A stretch of DNA of 64,000 nucleotides from Terriglobales bacterium (GCA_035651995.1 DASRER010000002.1:62001-126000); one strand, 5' to 3'. Positions 36,114 through 45,178 are shown, counted from the stretch's first letter. A program made the numbers and translations. Notes: generated from the letters alone by a model not told the origin.

Positions 36114-36568
36114 GACAGCTGGACCGGACGGTCGCTGCAGCCCGACCCGCGCTTGAGGATGCGGATGTCCGGCGTCCCAATGCTCACGCATTCGGGCGCC
36201 GAAGCGGCGCAGAGGAAAGTCCGAACTCCACAGAGCGGTGTGCCGGATAACGTCCGGGGGGCGGCCTTCAAAGGCCGCCAACGGAAAGTGCCACAGAGAA
36301 CATACCGCCCGGCCGGCAACGGCTGGGTAAGGGTGAAAAGGTGCGGTAAGAGCGCACCGCCGCGGCAGTAATGCCGCGGGCACGGCAAACCCCACGCGGA
36401 GCAAGACCAAATAGGAAGGAACGCCCGGGAAACCGGGCGGCGCGCTGGCTCGGCGCGCCAAACCTTCGGGTAGGTCGCTTGAGGCGCGCGGTAACGCGTG
36501 TCCCAGAGGAATGACCGTCGCGGCGGCGCAAGCCGCCAGACAGAATTCGGCTTACAGGTCCGGATGTC
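36114..36568 (+). ncRNA. rnpB: RNase P RNA, bacterial class A
   Basis: The catalytic RNA that trims tRNA 5' ends. Conserved blocks are present in order: GAGGAAAGTCCGAACTCC, ACAGAGAACATACCGCC, GGTAAGGGTGAAAAGG, GCGGTAAGAGCGCACCG, GGAGCAAGACCAAATAGG, GGGTAGGTCGCTTGAGG, CCAGAGGAATGACCGTC and ACAGAATTCGGCTTACAGG. P1 can be drawn as CAGCTGGACC (36116-36125) with GGTCCGGATG (36557-36566), containing one G-A mismatch. The arrangement is that of class A. Ends are estimated to within a few bases. Confidence 0.97.
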
Positions 36569-36850
36569 GCAAAATGCCCTCCCGCTCGGAAACGTGCTGG
36601 GAGGGCATCAACTTTCCGGTTTCGTCGGCCAATCCCACCCGCCGCAATATCTCCCGGAAACGAGACTCGTTGCGCAGCCGGTCGAACGCGGGCGCGACTT
36701 TCATTATGATCATCTCTTCCGTCGCCCGTCGCTGAAGTACTCCTCTCCTGGATCACCGGTGAGGTTCTTGAACGGGAGCACCGCCATGCCGTTCGCGTAG
36801 CTGCCAGCCGACCTGATTGCGTTCCTGAGCGCGCTGTAGCTGCGCATCGC
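36555..36850 (-). pseudogene. Remnant of a TolB/TPR-type (adenylate-cyclase-associated) protein gene
   Basis: One frame reads NGMAVLPFKNLTGDPGEEYFSDG, the signature of the 'AVLPFxNLSGDPxxEYFxDGMTEE' family. The next base is missing; in the shifted frame it continues TEEMI, and then jumps straight to KVAPAFDRLRNESRFREILRRVGL, the usual C-terminus of the same family. So the gene has a one-base frameshift and a large internal deletion that removes the TPR body. Its 3' end reaches the end of rnpB. A 10-bp stem with ATGCCCTCCC/GGGAGGGCAT at 36574-36608 lies in it and could act as a transcription end for either strand. Confidence 0.8.
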
Positions 36851-36921
36851 AAAAAGACTGGTGCCCTCACCGAGGACGGCAGCGGCGAGGGCATCACGTT
36901 TTGAGTGCCGCGCCGGCCAGA

Positions 36922-37713
36922 CTACTTGTTCTTCCACACCGGCTTGCGTTTCTCGAGCACGGCACGCAGGCCTTCGTGCACGTCTTCGAGCGACATCAAC
37001 TGATTCAGGTAGATGTCGTGCGACTTCTTCATCGCCTCATTCAGCGGCAGGCCCATGGAGCTGGAGATAACTTTCTTCGTCATCTCGAGAACGGGTGCGC
37101 TGAACTGCGAGATGCGGGCCTTCACTTCTTCCACCGTCTTCTGCAGTTCGGCTTCAGACACAACCCGGTTCACGAAGTTGAGCGCGTAGGCTTCCTCGGC
37201 GGAAAGGGCGCGTCCGGTAAGCAGCAGTTCGTAGCTCTTCTTCGGACCGATAAGCTGGGGAAGCATCACGGCCGCGAATGGCGGGAAGACGCCCAGGGTC
37301 ACCTCCGGCTGCGCGAAACGCGCGTTGGGCGTGGCGATGATCATGTCGCCGAAGGCCACCAGTTCGGAGCCTGCGCCGATCGCCGGGCCGTTGACCACCA
37401 CGATGAGCGGTTTGGAAACTTCGCCGAGCGCGGTAAACACGCGGTTGAAGGCGTCGAGCGTCTGGAAAACGCGATCGGGCTTGGAGTCTTCGAGCGAAAT
37501 GCCGTACGAAAACGCCTTTTGCGAGGAGTCGAGCAGGATGGCCTTCACGTCGGCGCGGCCGTTCAGGCTTTCAATCGCCTCGGCCATCTCACCCATCAGG
37601 CCGACGGTGAGCACGTTCTTGTCGGGGTGATTGAGGGTGATGTGCGCGACGTCGCGCACCACGTCGAACTTGATGAGCTTGAATGCCTGGGCCGGGACGC
37701 TGCTGGTGGCCAT
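36922..37713 (-). CDS. Enoyl-CoA hydratase/isomerase family protein
   Basis: 263 residues of the crotonase fold. The oxyanion-hole region reads FSYGISLED and GPAIGAGSELV. Both catalytic acids of hydratases have counterparts: Glu in FAQPEVTLG and Glu in SYELLLTG. The block GVFPPFAAVMLPQLIG and the FSYG start resemble cyclohexa-1,5-dienecarbonyl-CoA hydratases of anaerobic benzoate breakdown more than typical fatty-acid hydratases (GTIPGAGGTQRL), but no other benzoate genes are present, so the substrate is open. Monocistronic. Confidence 0.88.
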   Translation of the reverse strand: MATSSVPAQAFKLIKFDVVRDVAHITLNHPDKNVLTVGLMGEMAEAIESLNGRADVKAILLDSSQKAFSYGISLEDSKPDRVFQTLDAFNRVFTALGEVSKPLIVVVNGPAIGAGSELVAFGDMIIATPNARFAQPEVTLGVFPPFAAVMLPQLIGPKKSYELLLTGRALSAEEAYALNFVNRVVSEAELQKTVEEVKARISQFSAPVLEMTKKVISSSMGLPLNEAMKKSHDIYLNQLMSLEDVHEGLRAVLEKRKPVWKNK

Positions 37714-37810
37714 GGATGAGACGCTCCCCTGCGTCCGGCGCTGGTTCCAATCTGCCGGCGCGGCGTGATTATCTGCTGAAACTGATTGCGAGACAAGCGC
37801 GCTTCGCCTC

Positions 37811-37816
37811 TACAAT
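37811..37816 (+). promoter_or_regulatory. -10 box (TACAAT) of rpiB, leaderless arrangement
   Basis: TACAAT ends six bases before the ATG at 37823, so the predicted transcription start is at the A of the ATG. A weak TTGCGA sits 19 bases upstream. There is no room for a Shine-Dalgarno sequence. Confidence 0.5.
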
Positions 37817-37822
37817 GTGGCC

Positions 37823-38281
37823 ATGCGGATAGCTCTCGGCGCCGACCACGCCGGCTTCGAATTGAAGAACAGGATCAAAGCGCACCTTGCCGCGCGCGGC
37901 TTCGCGGTGGACGACCGCGGCACCGGTTCGTCTGAATCGGTGGACTACCCCGATTACGCCCAGGCGGTCGGCCACGCGGTGGCCTCGCGCCGCGCCGATT
38001 TCGGCATTCTGGTGTGCGGCTCCGGGATCGGCATGGCGATCGCCGCCAACAAGGTTCCCGGGGTGCGCGCGGCGCACGTCTCCAGCGAATACGAAGCGCA
38101 GATGTCGCGCGAACACAACGACGCGAACGTGCTCGCCGTCGGCGCGCGTGTGCTCGATGAGCCGAGGGCGCTGGCCATCGTGGATAAGTGGCTGGCGACC
38201 GAGTTCGCCGGCGGACGTCACCAGAAACGCGTCGAGAAGATCCACGCCATCGAAGGCGCGCGCGAGTCTGCGTCACGATAG
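37823..38281 (+). CDS. rpiB: Ribose-5-phosphate isomerase B
   Basis: 152 residues from the ATG at 37823 (MRIALGADHAGFELK); a GTG two codons earlier is the alternative. RpiB interconverts ribose-5-P and ribulose-5-P. The conserved DHAG, the catalytic Cys in LVCGSGIGMAIAANK and SREHNDANVLAVGARV are intact. It belongs to the RpiB/LacAB family, with RpiB favoured by length and context. The next gene starts three bases after its stop. Confidence 0.95.
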   Translation: MRIALGADHAGFELKNRIKAHLAARGFAVDDRGTGSSESVDYPDYAQAVGHAVASRRADFGILVCGSGIGMAIAANKVPGVRAAHVSSEYEAQMSREHNDANVLAVGARVLDEPRALAIVDKWLATEFAGGRHQKRVEKIHAIEGARESASR

Positions 38282-38284
38282 CCG

Positions 38285-38737
38285 ATGCCTGCGTCCCGCG
38301 ACCCATATTTCGTCAGCAGCGACCCGAAACTGCTTGACGTCGGCATGGTCCATCGGTTCCTGACCAACTGCTACTGGGCCAGGGGGATCCCGCGCTCTCT
38401 TGTCGCCCGCTGCATGCGCAACTCCCTGTGTTTCGGCGCGTATCGCCGCAACGGCCGCAAGTCCGAACAGGTTGGCTTCGCGCGCGTGGTCACCGATTAC
38501 GCTACCTACGGCTACATCGCCGACGTGTTTGTTCTCCCCCAGCACCGCGGCCGCCAGCTGGGCAAGCGCCTGATGCGCGCCATCATGGAGCACCCGAAGC
38601 TCCAGGGCTTCCGGCGCTGGGGGCTCGTCACCAAAGACGCGCACGGGCTCTATCGTCAGTTCGGATTCAAAAACGTGAAAGCAGCCGCGAAGTATCACAT
38701 GCAGATCTACAAGCACGATATGTATCGGAAGCGGTGA
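38285..38737 (+). CDS. GNAT-family N-acetyltransferase
   Basis: 150 residues. The GNAT core is visible as GFARVVTDYATYGYIADVFVLPQHRGRQLGKRLM, where QHRGRQLG is the acetyl-CoA pyrophosphate-binding loop (Q/RxxGxG/A-like). C-terminal part YRQFGFKNV is the usual substrate-side strand. The acceptor is unknown. It is three bases from the rpiB stop, so the two are co-transcribed. Confidence 0.88.
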   Translation: MPASRDPYFVSSDPKLLDVGMVHRFLTNCYWARGIPRSLVARCMRNSLCFGAYRRNGRKSEQVGFARVVTDYATYGYIADVFVLPQHRGRQLGKRLMRAIMEHPKLQGFRRWGLVTKDAHGLYRQFGFKNVKAAAKYHMQIYKHDMYRKR

Positions 38738-38792
38738 TCGTCGGCGACGTAATGTTCGCCCCGTTCTGTGGACTTGAAACCGGGCAACACCT

Positions 38793-38940
38793 GCGTGGCG
38801 CGGACGCCCTCGTCCGAGCGTGTGGAACGTCACAAACAGAGGCTTCGTCGCCCGCTGAAGATGCGGCAAACGACGTCGGTAGCTGTCCGTCTTAGGTTTG
38901 AAGCGCACAGTGAGCGCGGACAAGGGCGTCGGCGCCACGC
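38793..38940. repeat. Inverted pair of GCGGAC-family repeats between the acetyltransferase gene and glyA
   Basis: In the 349-base gap, GCGTGGCGCGGACGCCCTCG (from 38793) and, inverted, GCGCGGACAAGGGCGTCGGC (from 38914, ending CGCCACGC at 38940) form arms of about 27 bases with a few mismatches, 93 bases apart. Each arm also contains its own small hairpin (GCGGAC-GTCCG). Related copies are near 8957 and 10543. No ORF was seen in the gap. Confidence 0.7.
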
Positions 38941-39086
38941 ATTTTAGGGTCGGCGGCGGATCGGAACGAACGCCAGTCTACGTCACCTGATCGCCTCAGC
39001 CTCCCACGCGACGGCGACACTGCAACGCTCTGGTTACGCCCGCTGGCGTCGTCGTACACTACTTGCTTACGTCCGAGAGGTCCTCC

Positions 39087-40379
39087 GTGCCCGATACAAA
39101 CTGGATGTCGCGCCCCCTCGCCGAAACCGATCCGCAGATTGCGGCCGCCATTGACAATGAAGTTCGCCGCCAGCACGAGGGTTTGGAGCTGATCGCTTCG
39201 GAAAACTTCGTCAGCGAAGCCGTGCTCGAGGCGATGGGCTCGGTGTTCACCAACAAGTACGCCGAGGGATACCCCGGGCGGCGCTACTACGGCGGATGCG
39301 AATTCGCCGACGTGGTGGAGGACCTCGCCCGCGACCGCGCCAAGTCGCTCTTTGGCGCCGAGCATGCCAACGTCCAGCCGCACTCCGGTTCCACGGCAAA
39401 CATGGCCGCCTACGCCGCCGTGCTTCAACCGGGCGACACCATCCTCGGACTCAACCTCGCGCACGGCGGCCATCTCACCCACGGACATCACCTGAACTTT
39501 TCCGGCAAGACGTACAGGGTCGTGCCCTACGGCGTGACGCGCGAGAGCGAGACCATCGACTACGACGTGCTCGAGGACCTCGCCGAAAAAGAGCGCCCGA
39601 AGATGATCATCGGCGGCGGCTCGGCATATCCGCGGATCATCGACTTCGCGCGCATGCGCAAGATTGCCGACAAGGTCGGTGCGATCTACCTGGTGGACAT
39701 GGCACACTTCGCCGGCCTGGTCGCCGGCGGCGTGCACCCGTCGCCGGTGCCGCACGCGCAGATTGTCACCACGACCACCCACAAAACGCTGCGCGGGCCG
39801 CGCGCCGGCATGATCCTGTCCAAACAGGAGCACGCGGCGGCCATTGATAAGGTCATCTTCCCGGGCGTGCAGGGCGGACCGCTGATGCACATCATTGCAG
39901 CGAAGGCGGTGTGCCTGCTGGAAGCGTCGCAGCCGGGCTTCCGCGATTACGCCCGCCAGGTCGTCGCGAATGCCAAGGTGCTGGCGGAAACGATTGCGGC
40001 GCAGGGCTTCCGCGTCATCTCCGGCGGGACCGACACGCACCTGATGCTGGTCGACGTCTTCTCCAAAGGCATGCTGGGCAGCGAGGCGGAGAAGGCGCTG
40101 GGCGAGGCGGCGATCACCGTCAACAAGAACGCCATTCCGTTCGATCAGAATCCGCCACTGAAGCCTTCCGGCATTCGCATCGGCACGCCGGCGCTGACCA
40201 CACGGGGCATGAAGGAAGACGAGATGCGCCAGATCGGCCGCTGGATCGCCGAAGTGCTGGAGAACCGTAACGACGCCGCTGTGCTCGGCCGCGTCCGCCG
40301 GCAGGTGATGGATCTGGCCGAGGCGTTCCCGCTCTATCCCGGGAGACGCGCGCGGATCCTTCAGCACGCGGGAAGCTGA
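39087..40379 (+). CDS. glyA: Serine hydroxymethyltransferase
   Basis: 430 residues from the GTG at 39087, placed by AGAGG seven bases upstream; an ATG at 39105 is the alternative. The PLP enzyme converts serine and tetrahydrofolate to glycine and methylene-THF. The PLP lysine is in [11 protein letters not shown], and the conserved [30 protein letters not shown] and [12 protein letters not shown] blocks are all present. Length matches the family. Monocistronic by its surroundings. Confidence 0.97.
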   Translation: MPDTNWMSRPLAETDPQIAAAIDNEVRRQHEGLELIASENFVSEAVLEAMGSVFTNKYAEGYPGRRYYGGCEFADVVEDLARDRAKSLFGAEHANVQPHSGSTANMAAYAAVLQPGDTILGLNLAHGGHLTHGHHLNFSGKTYRVVPYGVTRESETIDYDVLEDLAEKERPKMIIGGGSAYPRIIDFARMRKIADKVGAIYLVDMAHFAGLVAGGVHPSPVPHAQIVTTTTHKTLRGPRAGMILSKQEHAAAIDKVIFPGVQGGPLMHIIAAKAVCLLEASQPGFRDYARQVVANAKVLAETIAAQGFRVISGGTDTHLMLVDVFSKGMLGSEAEKALGEAAITVNKNAIPFDQNPPLKPSGIRIGTPALTTRGMKEDEMRQIGRWIAEVLENRNDAAVLGRVRRQVMDLAEAFPLYPGRRARILQHAGS

Positions 40380-40453
40380 CGTACGCCGAATCTGCGACGT
40401 TGCGTCCGGAGCAATGCACAACGCATCTATATGCTTTCCGGTAGCACTGCATT

Positions 40454-42409
40454 GTGAGCACAACCATCGCGCAACCCGATGCGACACGCGCCGGCCGAAC
40501 TCCGCGTAGCGGCGCGCCGCCGGCGTCGCCGGCCTCTTTGACGCCCGCGAAACCGAAGAAGCCCATCTTCCAGCAGCTGCCGGAAGTGTGGGCGCTGCTG
40601 CGGCCGCGGCGCGGGCTGCTGGCGATCGGCATGGTGCTGATGGCCATCAACCGCGTTGCCGGCCTGGTGCTGCCTGCCTCGACCAAGTTCCTGATTGACG
40701 ACGTCGTCACCAAGCGGCACACGCAACTGCTCGGCCCGATTGTGGCTGCGGTGCTGGGCGCGACGATGATCCAGGGCATCACCTCGTTCGCGCTCACCCA
40801 GTCGCTGTCGAAGGCCGCGCAGCGCATGATCGCCGAGCTGCGGCGCAAAGTGCAGGAGCACGTTGGACGGCTGCCGGTCGCTTACTACGACTCGAACAAG
40901 ACCGGCGCGCTGGTCTCGCGCATCATGAGCGACGTCGAGGGCGTGCGCAACCTGATCGGCACCGGGCTGGTCGAGTTCGTGGGCGGATTGCTGACCGCGG
41001 CTCTGGCCATCGTGGTCCTTTTCCGGATCAGCCCGCTGATGACGGCGATTGCGCTCGGCATCATGCTGGCGGGCGCGCTCGGTTTGCGCACGGCCTTCAA
41101 GACGCTGCGGCCCATCTTCCGCGAGCGCGCAAAGATCAACGCGGAAGTCAGCGGCCGGCTCACCGAGTCGCTCTCCGGCGTGCGCGTGGTGAAGGGCTAC
41201 CACGCCGAAGAGCGCGAGCACGGCGTGTTTTCCGCCGGCGTGCAGCGCCTGCTCGATAACGTGCTGCGCACGCTCACCACCATGAGCGCCATGAGCCTTT
41301 CCAGCAGCGTGCTGCTCGGCGTCGCCGGCGCCGTTGTCATGTGGCTCGGCGCGCGGCAGATTCTGAACGGCTCGCTCACCCTGGGCGGCTACTTCACCTA
41401 CACCATGTTTCTCGCCTTCATGGTCGCGCCGCTCTTCCAGGTCGTGGGCATCGGCACGCAGTTGACGGAAGCGATCGCGGGCCTGGAGCGCACCCGGGAG
41501 GTCTTGAGCGAGCGGCCGGAAAACGAAGACCCGCGGCGAACGGTGGCGCTCGCCGACATTGCCGGCGACGTCGCTTTCGAGAACGTGAATTTCGAATACG
41601 ACGCCGGCAAGCCCGTGCTCCAGGATGTGAGCTTCCGCGCCGCCCCGGATACGGTGACCGCGCTGGTCGGCTCTTCCGGTTCAGGCAAGAGCACGATCAT
41701 CGGACTGGTAGCGGCGTTTTACGTCCCCAGCAGCGGACGCGTGCTCGTCGATGGCGTGGACCTCTCCACCGTCCGGCTCGATTCCTACCGCACGCGCCTG
41801 GGCGTGGTCCTGCAGGAGTCGTTCCTGTTTGACGGAACCATCCGCGAGAACGTGGCGTTTTCGCGCCCGAACGCCACCGAAGACCAGATCATGGCCGCGT
41901 GCCGCATCGCGCGCGTGGACGAGTTCGCGGAGCGCTTCCCGCAGGGTTACGACACGATCATCGGCGAGCGCGGCGTCAAGCTCAGCGGCGGCCAGCGCCA
42001 GCGGGTCTCGATTGCGCGCGCCATCCTGGCCGACCCGCGCGTGCTGATCCTGGACGAAGCTACATCGAGCCTCGACTCGGAGTCGGAGCAACTGATCCAG
42101 GAAGGCCTGTCGCAACTGATGCGCGGGCGGACGACCTTCGTCATCGCGCATCGGCTCTCCACCATCCGCCGCGCCGACCAGATCCTGGTCGTCGAAGCCG
42201 GCCGCATCGTCGAGCGCGGCAACCACGCCGAGTTGTTGGCCGCCGGCGATCGCTATTGGGAGCTGTACACCAGGCAGCACGGGCTGGAGCAGAACCTCTT
42301 CCTCGCTCCCGGCGAGGGCGATACGGTGGATTCCCGCGAGTCCGCGAACGGCGCCCAGGGCGCCCGCACTCCCGATATCGCCAGCATTTTGAGCGGCCGG
42401 CAACCGTAG
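40454..42409 (+). CDS. ABC exporter (fused transmembrane and ATPase domains, MsbA-like)
   Basis: 651 residues with a GTG start (second codons STTIAQ). An N-terminal Pro-rich stretch of about 40 residues precedes six membrane helices (about residues 55-330) and an NBD with Walker A GSSGSGKST, signature LSGGQRQRVSIARAIL and Walker B LILDEATSSLD. It is a half-transporter acting as a homodimer. MsbA-like lipid or drug export is the usual role; the next gene is a glycosyltransferase, so an envelope glycolipid substrate is plausible. Confidence 0.93.
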   Translation: MSTTIAQPDATRAGRTPRSGAPPASPASLTPAKPKKPIFQQLPEVWALLRPRRGLLAIGMVLMAINRVAGLVLPASTKFLIDDVVTKRHTQLLGPIVAAVLGATMIQGITSFALTQSLSKAAQRMIAELRRKVQEHVGRLPVAYYDSNKTGALVSRIMSDVEGVRNLIGTGLVEFVGGLLTAALAIVVLFRISPLMTAIALGIMLAGALGLRTAFKTLRPIFRERAKINAEVSGRLTESLSGVRVVKGYHAEEREHGVFSAGVQRLLDNVLRTLTTMSAMSLSSSVLLGVAGAVVMWLGARQILNGSLTLGGYFTYTMFLAFMVAPLFQVVGIGTQLTEAIAGLERTREVLSERPENEDPRRTVALADIAGDVAFENVNFEYDAGKPVLQDVSFRAAPDTVTALVGSSGSGKSTIIGLVAAFYVPSSGRVLVDGVDLSTVRLDSYRTRLGVVLQESFLFDGTIRENVAFSRPNATEDQIMAACRIARVDEFAERFPQGYDTIIGERGVKLSGGQRQRVSIARAILADPRVLILDEATSSLDSESEQLIQEGLSQLMRGRTTFVIAHRLSTIRRADQILVVEAGRIVERGNHAELLAAGDRYWELYTRQHGLEQNLFLAPGEGDTVDSRESANGAQGARTPDIASILSGRQP

Positions 42410-42415
42410 GAAACC

Positions 42416-42446
42416 GCCGTTGGTCGTCGGCCGTTGGTCGTTGGCC
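42416..42446. repeat. GGTCGTCGG-type repeat (intergenic copy)
   Basis: GTTGGTCGTCGGCCGTTGGTCGTTGG sits seven bases after the ABC exporter stop. The same short motif family lies inside dnaG (53345-53385) and mutS2 (57283-57312). Confidence 0.7.
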
Positions 42447-42503
42447 AAACCGATTCTGCCTGTGCCGACGGCCGCAGACCGGCCGGCGACCGCCTTCCCG
42501 CGC

Positions 42504-42509
42504 TAAACT
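42504..42509 (+). promoter_or_regulatory. -10 box (TAAACT) of the glycosyltransferase gene, leaderless arrangement
   Basis: TAAACT ends six bases before the GTG at 42516. No Shine-Dalgarno sequence and no clear -35 box were seen. Confidence 0.4.
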
Positions 42510-42515
42510 AGCCTC

Positions 42516-43649
42516 GTGAGAGTGGCGCTTGACATGCGCCGCATCGGCGCGTTCGGCGTAGGGACGTACGTTCGCAACGTGGTGCGGGCGCTGGCGCACC
42601 TCGACACCACGAACGAGTACGTCCTGATTGGCGCGGCCGGGCGCCTGCGCGAGTGGGAAGAGCTGCCGGCTAATTTCTCGCCGGTTGCTTTCACGCCTGA
42701 ACCATCGTCTCCGAACTACTACCTGGAATTCCATCGGGTCCTCCGGCGCCGGGCTTGCGACGTGCTGCATGTTCCCTACTTGTTTTATCGCCCGCTGTTC
42801 GCGCCCTGCCCGTACGTGTTGACGGTGCACGACCTGCTGGCGTTCTTCTATCCGTCGCTGAACGGCAACGGCTTCAATCGCGCGCTGCACTCCTTCCTGA
42901 CGCGCCGGGCGCTGAACAACGCCGCCCACATCATGGCGGTCAGCAACTTCACCCGCAACGAGCTGAAGCGGCTCTACGGTATTCCCGCCGAACGCATCCG
43001 CGTCGTCTACAACGCGATTGATGACCGGCTCGCGCGGGGGCATGCCACGCTGGCGGAGCGCCAGACGATTGCCGAGCGCTACCAGGTGCGCTATCCGTTC
43101 CTGCTCTACGCGGGGAACATTCAGCCCCACAAGAACGTGGGGCGCATCATCGAGGCCTTTTCGGCGCTGAAGAGCGAACTGCAGAAGGAAGACAGATTCG
43201 GCGACCTGAAGCTGATCATCATCGGAGATGAGCTCTCGCAGCATCCCGACCTGCGGCGCACGGTGGTGCGCGGCGGCGTGCAGAACGACGTGCGCTTCCT
43301 GGGTTTCGTCCCGATCGATTCGCTCCGAATTTTTTACGACGTGGCCAAAATCTTTGTCTTTCCCTCGCTCTATGAAGGATTCGGCCTGCCTCCGCTCGAG
43401 GCCATGGCGCACGGCACGCCGGTCGTGACCTCGAACGTCAGCTCATTGCCCGAGGTCCTGGGCAACGCCGCCGTGATGGTGAATCCCGAGAACGTCTTCG
43501 AAATTATGCGGGCATTGCATCGCGTCCTCATTGACCAGCCGCTGCGCGAACGCATGAAAGAGCGCGGCTACATCCAGGTGCAGCGCTTTTCCTGGCACAA
43601 TTCCGCCGAGCAGGTCCTCGACGTGTATCGCCAGGTAGCGCAGAAATGA
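42516..43649 (+). CDS. Glycosyltransferase, GT4 family
   Basis: 377 residues, GT-B fold. The N-terminal part begins RVALDMRRIGAFGVGTYVRN, the usual start of the GT4 'mannosyltransferase-like' group. The donor site shows YAGNIQPHKNV, VRFLGFVP and the C-terminal E-x7-E motif in PSLYEGFGLPPLEAMAHG. It transfers a sugar from a nucleotide-sugar donor to an envelope polysaccharide or lipid; the donor is unknown. It starts 106 bases after the ABC exporter. Confidence 0.92.
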   Translation: MRVALDMRRIGAFGVGTYVRNVVRALAHLDTTNEYVLIGAAGRLREWEELPANFSPVAFTPEPSSPNYYLEFHRVLRRRACDVLHVPYLFYRPLFAPCPYVLTVHDLLAFFYPSLNGNGFNRALHSFLTRRALNNAAHIMAVSNFTRNELKRLYGIPAERIRVVYNAIDDRLARGHATLAERQTIAERYQVRYPFLLYAGNIQPHKNVGRIIEAFSALKSELQKEDRFGDLKLIIIGDELSQHPDLRRTVVRGGVQNDVRFLGFVPIDSLRIFYDVAKIFVFPSLYEGFGLPPLEAMAHGTPVVTSNVSSLPEVLGNAAVMVNPENVFEIMRALHRVLIDQPLRERMKERGYIQVQRFSWHNSAEQVLDVYRQVAQK

Positions 43650-44107
43650 CTTCCCACCCGGGTACGCGCCTCTCGGCTGCCCTCGAAATACCTTGTCAAG
43701 CCCTTCTGCGGCGAATTCCCTCGTAAACCCCTCAGTGCAAACGGCAAAAATCGCCACGCTGCCTTCCCATTTCCCCTCACCAATTTGCTACTCTGGAAAA
43801 GAGGCGCAAAGAAGGCCGGATCGCCGCTCCAGTTGCTCCACTCGAGATTGCGTTCGAGGACCTGGGTTCGCGCACCTGGAGGGCCAAGACTGAAAACAAA
43901 CATTTTAAGACCTCGGTCTTAACCCCAACGCCTGCAGCACGTTACCGGGAAACATCGCCGCAACTCATTGAAAAATCACAGCACCAGGGGGGTGAGGGGT
44001 AGGGGAGCACCTCAACGTTACAGACAGCGCGCCTGCCTCACTGAATAGACTGCCGGCACGATACACCCGCGCTCGTCTGTGTGGCTTCTAACCTGGCAGG
44101 AGCGGAT
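43650..44107. other. Intergenic region with a perfect palindrome; no gene seen
   Basis: This 458-base gap has no convincing ORF. TTAAGACC and GGTCTTAA (43905-43922) form an 8-bp palindrome with a two-base centre, followed by no T-run, so it looks more like a protein binding site than a terminator. A GGGGGGTGAGGGG stretch lies near 43988. Confidence 0.5.
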
Positions 44108-44890
44108 GTGAATCGGGCTCGCAAGGTCGGGGCGGTTGGCGCGGTGTTGCTGCTGCCGGCCCTGGTCTTGGCACAGCCGGCGCCTTCGCTCGCCCATTCA
44201 GCCACCAGCATTGTGCAGAACATGGTTGCCGTGCAGCGGCGCGATGCCGCCCAGGGCCGCGCCTATACGGTGGTGCGCAACTACGAGCTTTGGGGTCACG
44301 GGCCTCAGGCGCGGCAAGCCGAGGTGCTGACAAGAGTGGATTTCGTTCCCCCGGACCGGAAGTCGTTCGCCATCCTGCGCCAGCGAGGAAGTGGACGCGG
44401 AGCGAGCGTGGTGCGGCGTCTGCTGGAAGGCGAAGTGGAGAGTAGCGCCAGCAACGGTGCAAGTGAGATATCGGAGCGGAATTACCAGTTTGCGTACACC
44501 GGGCAGGAGTTGCTCGACGGCCGCCGCTGCGAGGTCCTGCGCGTGGAGCCGCGGCGGCAGGAGCGCAATCTGCTGCGCGGACGCGTCTGGGTGGATGCCT
44601 CGACCTATCGCCTGGTTCGGCTGGAGGGAGAGCCGGCCCGCAACCCGTCCTGGTGGGTGAAGGCCACTCATGTAACCATCAACTTTGCCGAAAGAGACGG
44701 CCGCTCGCTTCCGGTAGCCAGCACCATGGCAGCAGATGTACGCCTTTTCGGACCGCATCTGCTCACCTGGCACGAAGTGTCCTACCAGGGTCAGCCCGCG
44801 CCTGTCGCCGCTGATGCGAAACCACGTGGCTCGGGCAGGTGGGGCCTGCGACGCCCGGTTCCGGCGGTCATCGAACCGCCATTGCGGTAG
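44108..44890 (+). CDS. Exported LolA-like (outer-membrane lipoprotein-sorting-like) protein
   Basis: 260 residues from the GTG at 44108, chosen for the GGAG five bases upstream. A signal peptide (RKVGAVGAVLLLPALVLAQP) precedes a beta-rich domain of the LolA/LppX-like half-barrel type (YTVVRNYELWG, YTGQELLDGRRCEVLRVEP, GRVWVDASTYRLVRLEG). Such proteins carry lipids or lipoproteins across the periplasm. The fold call is from pattern only. The C-terminal 30 residues are Pro/Arg-rich. Confidence 0.65.
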   Translation: MNRARKVGAVGAVLLLPALVLAQPAPSLAHSATSIVQNMVAVQRRDAAQGRAYTVVRNYELWGHGPQARQAEVLTRVDFVPPDRKSFAILRQRGSGRGASVVRRLLEGEVESSASNGASEISERNYQFAYTGQELLDGRRCEVLRVEPRRQERNLLRGRVWVDASTYRLVRLEGEPARNPSWWVKATHVTINFAERDGRSLPVASTMAADVRLFGPHLLTWHEVSYQGQPAPVAADAKPRGSGRWGLRRPVPAVIEPPLR

Positions 44891-44992
44891 CCTGACCATC
44901 GAGCGCGGTCTTGCTGCGGTAAGCGCGGCACAAGCGTGCCATTGCGTGTTGCCACGCCAGGCCGTAAAATCCTTGCGCTTATCCCCACGGAA

Positions 44993-45178
44993 ATGAAAAG
45001 GACCTTTGCCGCCATACTGCTCGTCGGCGTGTGCATCGCTCCGGTCATGGCGGAGCGCAGGCAGCACGATAGCCATCCCTACCACCCTCCGGTGGTGGAG
45101 CGGAAGGCTCGCCGTGTACCGGTTACGACGCCGCAGCGCCCACCCGCTCCGCCGCCGAAGATCGCTCGCCGAAAGTAG
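44993..45178 (+). CDS. Small exported basic, proline-rich protein
   Basis: 61 residues. A clear signal peptide (MKRTFAAILLVGVCIAPVMA) is followed by a 40-residue mature part rich in His, Pro and Arg (HDSHPYHPPVVERK, PQRPPAPPPKIARRK). No family was recognised. It lies 102 bases after the LolA-like gene on the same strand. A His-rich N-terminus could bind metal; this is a guess. Confidence 0.5.
   Translation: MKRTFAAILLVGVCIAPVMAERRQHDSHPYHPPVVERKARRVPVTTPQRPPAPPPKIARRK

Noticed and set aside
36574-36608. Terminator of rnpB
   Set aside because: The 10-bp stem is strong but no T-run follows on the plus strand, and it lies within a gene remnant read on the other strand; direction is undecided.
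38892-40487. 531-codon minus-strand frame opposite glyA
   Set aside because: Antisense to a complete serine hydroxymethyltransferase; no recognisable domain.
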